The notes under the pieces were generated by a model that worked only from the letters and a program-made list of their open reading frames with translations, did no database searches and had not been told where the DNA came from. A program made the translations under genes and the position numbers. A DNA stretch of 64,000 nt from Tetraselmis striata (lineage: Eukaryota; Chlorophyta; Chlorodendrophyceae; Chlorodendrales; Chlorodendraceae). Where the stretch lies: positions 1 through 64,000 of the forward strand of contig VCJN01001465.1 of assembly GCA_006384855.1 (NCBI GenBank), written 5' to 3'. Below, one piece after another: positions 55,543 through 64,000 of the stretch; position 1 is the first letter of the stretch, and each line of letters begins with the position of its first letter.

Positions 55543-57159
55543 CGTGCCTGCGCTGAAATGATACCGAGCCTGCGGTTCTCGTCCTCAACCAGCGGCAGCG
55601 AGTTCAAGTACAGCAAAGCACTGTCAATGTCGCTGTTAAAAAAAGCTGAGAAGCCGCTGCAGCCAGGCCGGGATGTCTGTGCGTTGGTCGGCAGATAAAG
55701 GTTACTGCCTGCAGAGTCTTGGAATATGGCGAGCGGGGGGGGGGGGGGGCGCAAGGCGTTATTATTGGTGGAGGGGGCTATGCGCCGGGGGAGCGAAACC
55801 GTTGATTGTATGTACGGGATAGTAAGGGATTGCCATAATATAAATGCTGATAAACAGTTACTATACCGGTACCCGTACGCGCGATATGATGCGGGAAACT
55901 AGTACAGGTACAAGTATTTGTAGTAGGATTGTTGCTCTTTGTATGGTCGTACTGTACACGTCGCCGGGACATGATGCTGTATTCAATAACATGTAAAATT
56001 GCATATCCGCTCGCGAAAATATACCGTATGTAGTGACCACAAAGGATTTACCCCGGAATGCATTTAAAGGGATTAATCCGATAACTGCTGCCATCACGAG
56101 TGATACGTTCCGGGGATGAAAAAAATTAGCCGTTACCGGTACCTATCGTAAGATGTGCCGGTAGTTTACCGGGTGTGGGTCGCTGTGGGGTGCCAAATAT
56201 GTGCATCTTTACATTTCTGGTTGTAAGCCCGCGGGGCGTACCGTCGGCAATGCAAAAAAAAATTATAGCATAGCGGGGCGTGGGCGGGTTGCGCTAGCTG
56301 GTCAGCTAGCGCAAAGGAAAGAAGGTAAAATCCCCTCGGCGTGGTGCAGATGCGCTATGCAGCAAGGGTGTCGCTAGCAAGCAAACACGCGCGCAGTAAA
56401 TAAATCACATGCACCTTATGGAGCCATATATGCATCAGTCTGGTTGCTGCTGCTGCGACACATATAGAATCAGCAGTAGCAGATATAGTGATGTACTGCC
56501 GCCTGCTGCTGTCAATGGCGCTATAGGTTGCCGCATGACGTACTGCATATGTAGTGCCGCAACAGTCAGCTGCTCGGGTGACAGTCATGCCATACGCAGT
56601 ATCTTGTACCACGCTGATGGCATAGCAGGATATCATAAACATGCTCCTGCTGGAAGAGAGTTGCTACTGCAGTAGATCGCTTGATGTCTGTTTCTCTGTT
56701 CATTATTCCTGGGCCGCACTACCCCCCAGCCTTTCTTCACGCCTCAGGCTTTCCAGCGCCACTGGTGGGGAAAATGGACACGCGTGTTTGCCGGTGGAAC
56801 CTTCATGAAAAGTGCAACGGCGACTTCACGTCCCGCTGATTGTTGGAAACACTCTGTGGAACAGGCACTGCGACCCGTTTGCTTCACGTGCGGGCGCAGC
56901 ATGGGGTGTTATATTATGAGCAGCGGGCAGGCAGGCGACTACGGGTGTTCCCACCCCGGGCACGGCGCGCCACGGCGGGGCGCTGCCCTGCGGCTAGTTA
57001 CCGGCGCCTACTGGGTGTCTAGTCATGCGGTTGGGCGGTCCCAGGTGGTTTCCTGCGGGGGAACCACGGTGAGGGGCGCAGCGGCCTCAGTGCGCGCGCC
57101 GGCGACCACGCACAGCCTCGCAGGGCACACGGCAGGGTGCGGGTGAAGGGCGGGGGGCA
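55543..57159. other. spacer, no gene seen
   Basis: It contains a G-run at 55734-55749, GGTACCCGTACG-type motifs at about 55866, the 26-bp palindrome at 56289-56314, and a CAG/CTG-rich stretch at about 56440-56520. A GC-rich plus frame of 120 codons (56784-57146) has no recognisable features and lies just past the FNBP4-like stop. Confidence 0.45.
56289..56314. repeat. 26-bp near-perfect palindrome
   Basis: TTGCGCTAGCTG (56289-56300) and CAGCTAGCGCAA (56303-56314) are exact complements with only GT between. It could form a cruciform. It is not next to any gene. Confidence 0.85.
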
Positions 57160-60100
57160 CTACGCGGGCCAGGGCACAGGCATCGGCCTGCTCGGCGCTG
57201 TCATGCGGCGTAATGGCGCCCTGGCAGGCTCGGCGCCATCCACATCTGCGTCGTTCTGCTCAGAGCTCACCGGGTAAAGCGGCACAGAGTCCAACCAGGC
57301 AGTCATGCGCACATAGGGGGGGGGGGGGGGGGTCCAGCGTCTCACCCCGGTGGCGACCTTGCCGTAGTACACCTCCCGCGAGGCGGCGTCCCACATGGGC
57401 TGCCATCCCGCCGGGAGGCCCGCCGCCAGCGTCGCGAGGTCGGGCTTCCCCGCCGCGGCCGATGCTCCCGCCTCTGCCGCGCCAGAGGCCGGCGTAGACT
57501 CGGCGCGCTGCTTGGCCGCCTTCACCTTCTCGCGCCAGTCGCCGGCCACCGGCTGCGAGCAGCAACACAGCCGCTCATGAGCCCGCTCCCTGCATTGCTA
57601 AGCGTGCCTCGCCGTGTCTTCTGTTTCAGGTGGTTTTATTTCATGCGTACATCCTTGATGGTTCTGTTGATTTTACTCATTTGTGCATCATTTTGGGGAT
57701 CTGTGTTGCATTTGACTTTTTGGGACGTTCTAGGGGCTAGGAAAGGGGGGGGGGGGGGGGAGGGGGGGGGGGGGGGGGGCGGGTCAGCACCTGGAAGTTT
57801 GCGTTCCCATCCGCCTCCCCGCTCGCCAGCTGCACGACCGCCAACAGCGCTCAGTCTGACCCGCTCGATTGTTTTCAACAAGAGGAGTCGCCGCTCCGCA
57901 GGGGGGAGAGGAGGCGCAGCGCCCGCGTACCTGCTGGAAGCGCCACTGCTCGATCTCGCGCTCCCGCTTGCGCTTCTGCGCGTGTACGTCGAACTTCTCC
58001 GCCTCCGCCCGCGCCGCCGCCTCCTCCGCCTCGCGCTCCGCGCTCCTCACGGCCTCCCACCTGCCGCCCCGCCGCCGCAAACACGAGGGCGTCAGCGCCC
58101 CGACACCCAAAGGCCACCGTCCGCAGGACCGCCGGGTGCTCACGGGAGTACAACTATGGGGCGAGTAGCAGCGCTCACTTGTTCAGGAGGGAGCTGGCGC
58201 CTTTGGGAAGCTTGCGCGCCGCCTTCTTCTTGGCGTCCTTCAACGCGCTGTCCTTTTTGCCCTTGTTGGTGGGCGGTGCGCCGGTGGCGGCCTCCGAGCC
58301 GACGGCGTCCGGCAGCGGCGGGCATTCCGGCGGCGTGGCGGCGGGCGGCTCGGGTGTGCTGGCGGGCGCGGCGGCCGGGGGCTCGGCCGGGGCGCCGCTG
58401 GCCTCGTCCTCGCCCGGGGGCAGCGGCGGCGCCTCTTCTCCGGGCGGCAGAGGGGGCGCCTCCTCTCCAGGCGGCAGAGGGGGCGGCTCCTCCGGCAGCG
58501 GCGGCGGCGCCTGCGGCTCCTCCGGCAGTGGCGCTGCCGCGTAGGTCGCGGGGTAGGCGGCCGCGTATGCGTAGGGGTACGCGTAGCCGTAGGCGGCGGC
58601 GGCGGCGGCGGCTGCAGCCGCGTCCGGGACGGCGGCTGCAGCGGCGTACTGGTATGGGCCAGCATAGCTGTACGCGGCCGGCGTGGCCAGCGCCGCCGGA
58701 TCCACGGGAGCCGCGGCCGCTGCCGCTGCCACTGCAGGTGCCGGTGCAGCAGTAGTGGCGGCAGGAGTGCCATCGTTGGCATCATCATCAGCAGCAGCAG
58801 CAGCGGGAGCAGCGGCGGGGGCATCGGCAGCGGTGATGACGTGAGCGGCGGCGTCCGAGGACACCGGCGTAGCGCCGCAGTCCATGTCGACGGTCTCCAT
58901 GTCCTCGACGCTGGCTGCTGCGTTCGGCATACCCGCGCCGCCATCCGCTTCCCCCTCCGGGTCCGCTGCGGCGAGCGACCCCCCCGCGGACGCAGGTGGC
59001 CCCAGCTGCCGGGCCTCCTCAAGCAGGCCGGCCAGCACCTCAGGGTCCAGCCGCCCCAGGAGCCGCTCCGCCGCCGCGGCGTCCGCGGCTGCCATGTCCA
59101 CCGCGTCCGCCAGGCGCGCCGCCGCAGCGATGGCCGACTTCACTACCGGCGGAACCGCCGCCAGCCACGCCGCAGCGGCGCTCTCCAGCGCGGCCACGCC
59201 GGCCTGCGCGGCGCCCAGCCTCGCCGCCAGGTCGCCCCCCCCCTCACCCGCCCCCTCGCCAGCCTCGACCACCTCTGCGGCCTCACCGCCATCCTCCATG
59301 GCCTCAGTCCCAGGGGAGGCAGCGGCTTCATCATCGCCGTCTTCCCCCGCCGGCAGCTCGCCCGCCTGCTCGTCAGCCCCGGGCACCGCACCCGCGTCGG
59401 CACCGTCTTGCCGCTGCCCCTCGCCGCCGCCGCCTGCCGCCTCCTCCTCCTCGCGCAGCGGGTGGCTCCACACCACCTCGTTGCTTTCCGCGTTCCAGTA
59501 GTACACCTTCCCGCTGCCGGTGTCCAGGACCTTATGCCACGCCGGCGCCGCCGCCAGCGTCTCCAGCACCTTCTGCTCCGCTGCGTCTGCGCCGGCAGCG
59601 CCGGGCGCCTCGTCCGCTGGGGCGGCACCATCCCCACCGCCGCCCTCACCCTCGCCGTCTCCGTCTGCCTCGCCGCTGTGCTCCGCCTCGCCCGGCCCGT
59701 CGGGTGTCTCTGCCGCCGCCGCCTCCTCCCCTGCCGCGCAGCATCAGCGCCTCAGTGAGCCCCAGCCCAGCGCTGCAGGGCCCGCCCAGGCCCCAGGCAG
59801 GCTTGCCCACGCACCTTCATCCTTCAGCAGCCCATCCGACTCCAGCTCCTCCAGGAAGCTGGCCACCTGGGTGAGAGCGGCGCGGAGGCGCATACCAGGG
59901 TCAACAAGGGGTGGGAGGGCGCGGCCTGGGAATGGCGGGGCGGGGCAAGCGGTGAGCGGCGGGGGCGCTGGAGGGCGCAAACTACTGGGAGGGTGCCGTG
60001 CCTTGTCATCTGCTGGGCTGCCACCGCCATTGTCCCCGTCACCGCTGGGCAGCTTGGCCCGCGGGGAGCTGCTCGGGCTCGGCGACTCCTCGTCGCTGTC

Positions 60101-60676
60101 ATGACCGCTGCATGCAGACCGCCGGGCACGGATCAGGGCAGGAGAGCAGCATGGAGGGTCTGGAAGGTGGAGGTGGTGGTGGTGGTGGTTGGGGGGGGGG
60201 GGGGGGGGGGTACCTGTATCCAATCAGCGAGGCCAGCGGGTTGGGCGGCGTCCCCGGCGACTGGTTCCCCTCCTGCCCCGCCGGCTGCGCCGCCCCGCCC
60301 GCCAGCGCGCCCTCGGGCTTCATGTCATCAAACCAGGTGCTGATGCCCGCCGCAGCGGCGCTGGCGGCGGCCTTGGCTGCCGCCCTCAGCTCCGCCTCTG
60401 CGGGGATCGCCGCCCGTCCGGCACCTCAGCAGCAGAGGAGCGAAAGAAAGCGGGCCGCCGGCTGACGAGAGCCTTTTTGGGCATTCACGGGGGGAGGGGA
60501 GGGGCTCAGGGGTTTTTTTTTGGAGGGGGGGGGGGGGGGGATGGAGCACCTCGCCGCTCCTGCTTCGCCTTTGTGGCCTCGGCGATGGGGTCCACCTCAG
60601 CCGCCTCCTCCGCATGCGCATCTAGCTGCAGCCGGCACCGGCGGCTGCCCCCCTGAAGCTGCTTCTTCCTCGCCAT
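57160..60676 (-). CDS. FNBP4-like protein with two WW domains
   Basis: Exons (minus): 60550-60676, 60214-60397, 60002-60107, 59815-59866, 58179-59730, 57931-58060, 57160-57552, giving 847 aa. FNBP4 (formin-binding protein 4) is a nuclear/cytoplasmic WW protein that binds Pro-rich ligands. WW1 is APAWHKVLDTGSGKVYYWN...VVWSHP. WW2, in the last exon, is LPAGWQPMWDAASREVYYG followed by KVATGVRRWTPP. Between them lie an Ala-rich linker with YAYPYAYAAAYP, repeated PPLPPGEEA units and a basic coiled coil (EKFDVHAQKRKREREIEQW). Near the N-terminus is the acidic DSDEESPSPSSS, as in FNBP4. A GTGAG at 57345 could be a donor, but reading through keeps WW2 complete, so the C-run at 57317-57332 is coding (poly-Pro). 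Intron 3 uses a GC donor (AAG|GCACGG). Confidence 0.85.
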
Positions 60677-61410
60677 TCCAGGTCGGCCCTGCACGGTTCG
60701 CCCTCTACTATTGTCCCACCCCCTTCGCAGCCGCACGCCCCACCAAAGGACCAGAACCTGCGCGGGACGCTAGGGCTGGGAGAGAGTGTTATCACCGAGG
60801 CGGACCGGAGCACAACCCGCCGCACGGAGCCCGTGCTCGCCGTTGGGTAGTGGAAGAAAAACGGGCCAGGCGCCGCCACACTAGTGTCAGCCAGATCGGC
60901 GCTATTTTCTTATTATTTTCCTTTTATTATGTGAGATGATGATAAATAAAACATAATTAGCGACTATATAACACACACAATCCTTACATACAATCGTCGT
61001 CCTTGTTAAGAATTACACGACGTACGGTTCCCGGCGAGAATTATGCGATATCTAACGTATGCGATATGTAACGTATGGAGCAGCCCGCTCGCTCGCTGGA
61101 CGGCGGGCGGTCGCTTGCAGCGCCCCCCCCCCGCGCCCCCCCCCCCCACCCCCCCCCCCCGCCAGTGGGTTCCCGCACCGTCAGAAGCAGCGAATAGGGA
61201 TCCTGGTAGCGTCACGGGGCTGCATTTGGCTGAGGTCGGGCTGGGAGGGACGGGACCCCTGCTAAAGCGTATGGTGTGAGGCAGCGCCCAGGTAGTCATT
61301 CTCAGCCACAGCTAGAATCCTTACCAGCAACAGCACTGGTACCACGTAGCGACTTCAGGTAATCCTTAGTCGCTACGCCGTATTCTTTTTTGGTACACCA
61401 CATTCTTTTT

Positions 61411-61484
61411 GGTTACAGGGAGAACGTCAAGATAATGCACGGAAAGTACTGGGGAAGGAAAAAGCCCACATTTAAGCAGAACTC
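61411..61484 (+). repeat. dispersed repeat family R2, copy 3
   Basis: Closest relative of 40332-40401 (reverse strand) over ~70 bp, including GGTTACAGGGAGAACGTCAAG and TTTAAGCAGAACTC. Confidence 0.9.
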
Positions 61485-61518
61485 ACTTAGCAGAACTACA
61501 CCATATATGACTTTCGGT

Positions 61519-61572
61519 TTATACAGGGAGAGCGTCAAGAGAAAGCACGGAAAGTACTGGGGAAGGAAACTA
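61519..61572 (+). repeat. dispersed repeat family R2, copy 4
   Basis: ACAGGGAGAGCGTCAAGA followed by GCACGGAAAGTACTGGGG repeats the first part of copy 3, about 108 bp downstream, forming a loose tandem pair. Confidence 0.88.
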
Positions 61573-61726
61573 CACCATATCGCTCGCCCGATATAACGCC
61601 TGCAATAATCCTTACCCTACCGTACCAATATAAACGACTACAATCGTACCCTAATCCACCCTACGGTACTGGCGCGCCACTAAAGTGGCTATACATAAAC
61701 GTTCTGTACACAACACGGAATTTATT

Positions 61727-61763
61727 TACATGACCTAGCAGCAGAAGGCGATATCGGAAATCA
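61727..61763 (+). repeat. dispersed repeat family R1, partial copy 3
   Basis: TTACATGACCTAGCAGCAG then GCGATATCGGAAATCA matches 52951-52990 with one substitution, then diverges. Confidence 0.85.
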
Positions 61764-62196
61764 TATGTGTATTTTGTATTTATAAAGAAAACCAACTGGT
61801 CCCAGCACCACCTGGGTACTCTCCAATAATTGCTACGAGTCCGGACGCAGGCACCCCCACTACTTCATTCGATTTCGTACGTGAATTGTTATTCGTGATT
61901 CGTAATCATTATTCAATTTCGTCGTACTTACGGGTACCGGTACGGGGACGAGCCAAAACGCGATATCAGTAAGGATTAAACGACGGCGACGCGTTGATGT
62001 AGCACGGGCAGTCCCCTCGCGTCACGGAACGACGACCGGTCGCCGACGACCCGTCGCTGTGCGGCATCAACTCTTTCCCTCACCTGTAGGCACTAACAGT
62101 AGCGACAATTTAAAATAAGTACCAAACCCATCACGCGACGACTCGCCCCGTGTAAGCAAACCCATCATCACTCGCCCAGCTGCGGCGGAGAACCAG

Positions 62197-62230
<34 letters not shown>

Positions 62231-62409
62231 TTTTCTCGCGGTGCGCTTCGCCCCTTGCGCTCAGTGCCCGCCTTCGGATACGCTAGCCCGAACACACCAT
62301 CCAGGTCTGAAGGGCGCACGGTGCGGGTACTGCGTCTACCGGCGGGCGAACGGGAAAACCACCAGACTCCAGCGGACGGCTCGCCGACGTCGCGGTGGAG
62401 CTAGCCGGA

Positions 62410-62578
62410 ATGGCCAGCCGCGGCCGAAGCGGTAGCCTCACCGACCTGGCGGCGGCCCCGGACGACCTGACGCTGGCGCGGCGAGGCAGCGGCGACCACA
62501 CCCCGCCCGCGCCCGTCACCAAACAGCAGCTGCGTCTCCGCGCGGTCGTCGGGATGCTGGGCAATATCCTGGAGTGAG

Positions 62579-62619
<41 letters not shown>

Positions 62620-63443
62620 AAAAAACCCCTCCCGTCCTGTAACCCTCCGCCCGTGGCTCATAGAACCGCCACGCGCGACAAATCGGCAGGTGGGGGGGGG
62701 GATGGGGTCAGCAGCACCTAACACACGCCCCTCCGCATCGGGCCACAGGTGGGCAGACTTCGCGGTTTTCGGCTTTTTCTCCGCTGAGATCGGCGCCGCG
62801 TTTTTCCCCTCCAACGACCCCACGTCGGAGGTGCGCCCCCGTGGGGAGAGCCCTCCCCCCCCCCCCCCCCCCCCCCCCCACCCCCTTCCACTTTCTTTCC
62901 CTGCAAATCCCCTTTTCCCTGCCCAACCCGTCACGTACGGCATCAAGGCTCAGGTGCGGCAAACTGCCTCAACTGCAAACACACGGGCCAGTGGGTGCGG
63001 TATTAGAACAATAGAAAGATATTACTGTAGTTAACCCCCCTCTCCCCCCGACCCCTTTATTTAAAATGTGATGCAGCTCTTGAAGACCTTCTCTGTGTTT
63101 GCCGCGGCGTTCTTCATGCGTCCTGTGGGTGAGTCCCGCGTACCCCGAAGGGGCAGTCCAAGTGGCGAGTGAAAGGGGGAAGGGGGATTCGCCGCGGGAT
63201 GATGCGCACAGACGGAGGCTGGGTGCTCGGCCACACTTCAGACATAATCGGCACTCCGTTCCGCTCCGGGACAGGTGGCATCATCTTCGGGCACATGGGC
63301 GACAAGGTGGGACGCAAGCCCGCGCTGCTGGTCAGCATCGGGCTGATGGCGTTTGCCACGTTTGGCGTCGGCTGCCTGCCGACCTACAACCAAGTAGGCA
63401 TCGCGGCGCCTGCGCTCCTGCTGCTGCTGCGCATGATCCAGGT

Positions 63444-63478
<35 letters not shown>

Positions 63479-64000
63479 CCATTCGGGGACGCGGCTGCTG
63501 CCCCCAAGCCTCCACTCCGCTGTGCCATGGCGGGCTGAGGGTGTTCTGGTGCCGGCACAGGGGGTCAGCGTGGGCGGGCAGCTGGTGGGCTCCTTTCTCT
63601 TCACCGTGGAGGCAGCGCCGGAGGATGTAAGCGCCCCTCTCCTAATCCCTCTGCATGCGCTACACCGCGCGCAAGGGGTTAGCCGCCTGCCTACCTACCT
63701 GCCTGCCTTTTTAGGGGGGGTGACCGTGCCCTGCCCTGCACTGACCCCAGGAGAAGGGCTTCTACGGCAGCCTCACGCTGGGCTCCGCCAACGGCGGCAC
63801 CCTGCTCGGCTCCGCGGTGGCCGGGCTGCTGCACGCGGTGATGGACCCTGCGGATCTGGCGGCGTGGGGCTGGCGCATCCCCTTCTGGCTGGGCATGCTG
63901 TGAGCCCCCCCCCCCCCCAACCCTGGGCACGTGCCCACCGCAGCCCCTTTGGCACCATCCGCTGTTGATCACCCCCCCCCCCCCCCTCCTTCCCCCTTCC
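62410..64000 (+). CDS. MFS transporter, metabolite:H+ symporter (MHS) type, 3' end outside window
   Basis: Exons seen: 62410-62573, 62749-62830, 63077-63128, 63275-63441, 63561-63626, 63751-63899; a donor at 63900 shows the gene continues past the window. The 226 residues visible cover a Ser/Arg/Ala-rich cytosolic N-terminus (~47 aa) and about the first five transmembrane helices. TM1 is in [19 protein letters not shown]. The loop 2-3 signature is [18 protein letters not shown] (~98-115), matching MFS G-x-x-x-D-R/K-x-G-R-K. Later come [17 protein letters not shown] and [11 protein letters not shown], typical of the proline/betaine and alpha-ketoglutarate (MHS) branch. Substrate unknown. Introns 1, 2, 4 and the one starting at 63900 all carry a C-run soon after the donor. 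Confidence 0.92.

Larger units (their letters stand above)
60677..62409. other. divergent upstream region with R1 and R2 repeats
   Basis: Between the divergent FNBP4-like and transporter genes. It has C-runs at 61125-61159, R2 copies at 61411-61484 and 61519-61572, an R1 fragment at 61727-61763, TAGCGACTA at 60958, TAGTCGCTA at 61367 and a C-run at 62199-62230. No gene is seen. Confidence 0.5.

Noticed and set aside
57253..57345. Intron in the last FNBP4-like exon
   Set aside because: It would remove the second half of WW2; the uninterrupted frame is intact to the stop.
57577..58755. 392-codon plus-strand open frame
   Set aside because: It lies antisense to the FNBP4-like exon 5, is extremely Arg/Pro/Ala-rich, and is a GC-bias shadow.
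1..64000. CRISPR array, bacterial operon or prophage
   Set aside because: Spliced eukaryotic genes throughout; no regularly spaced direct repeats with unique spacers.

Overview
This is a window of eukaryotic nuclear DNA, probably from a flagellated green-lineage alga. Exons are GC-rich and most genes carry many short GT-AG introns, a few of them GC-AG. Protein-coding genes alternate with AT-richer, transposon-laden spacers. SufC is encoded here with a transit-peptide-like N-terminus and no signal peptide. In red-lineage plastids sufC is usually plastid-encoded, so this points to the green lineage (inference). A mitochondrial complex I subunit, a plastid RF2, a possible axonemal protein and a one-domain voltage-gated channel fit a motile phototroph.

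I could assemble fifteen spliced gene models, in all of which the exon phases join correctly: plastid sufC (353-1773, -), NDUFB9-like LYR subunit (2673-4134, +), TMEM230-like (7668-8239, +), a possible ciliary microtubule inner protein (15055-16350, +), a 14-exon coiled-coil protein (16798-22448, -), NAA10 N-terminal acetyltransferase (23703-24755, +), TMEM70-like (28187-29444, +), plastid RF2 prfB (32841-35656, -), a type II membrane glycosyltransferase (36413-39899, +), SIL1-like BiP exchange factor ending in KDEL (40749-43034, +), an unidentified conserved-looking protein (44400-46165, +), a PDZ protein (53353-54510, +), a small secreted Cys-containing protein (54884-55542, -), an FNBP4-like double-WW protein (57160-60676, -) and an MHS-family MFS transporter running off the window end (62410-64000, +). 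Three genes are intronless: an EF-hand protein (8667-9899, -), a single-domain voltage-gated cation channel (25120-26556, -) and a 300-residue protein (29654-30556, -).

The spacers hold mobile and repeated DNA. There are two opposite-facing 3' fragments of a LINE-like element (6118-7091 and 14563-14796), a 149-bp MITE (10379-10527), a tRNA-like sequence (10662-10730), two short dispersed repeat families, a tandem array of about 400-bp units (47781-48665), and a tyrosine-recombinase element (49540-52750) with the A1-ORFs-B1-A2-B2 split direct repeats of PAT/Ngaro elements but no room for a reverse transcriptase.

Two genome-wide habits stand out. Many introns carry a long poly-C run on the sense strand, usually starting within about 20 nt of the 5' splice site. 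A near-palindromic 9-mer, TAGCGACTA, recurs in the spacers far more often than chance. No CRISPR array, riboswitch or rRNA gene was seen.
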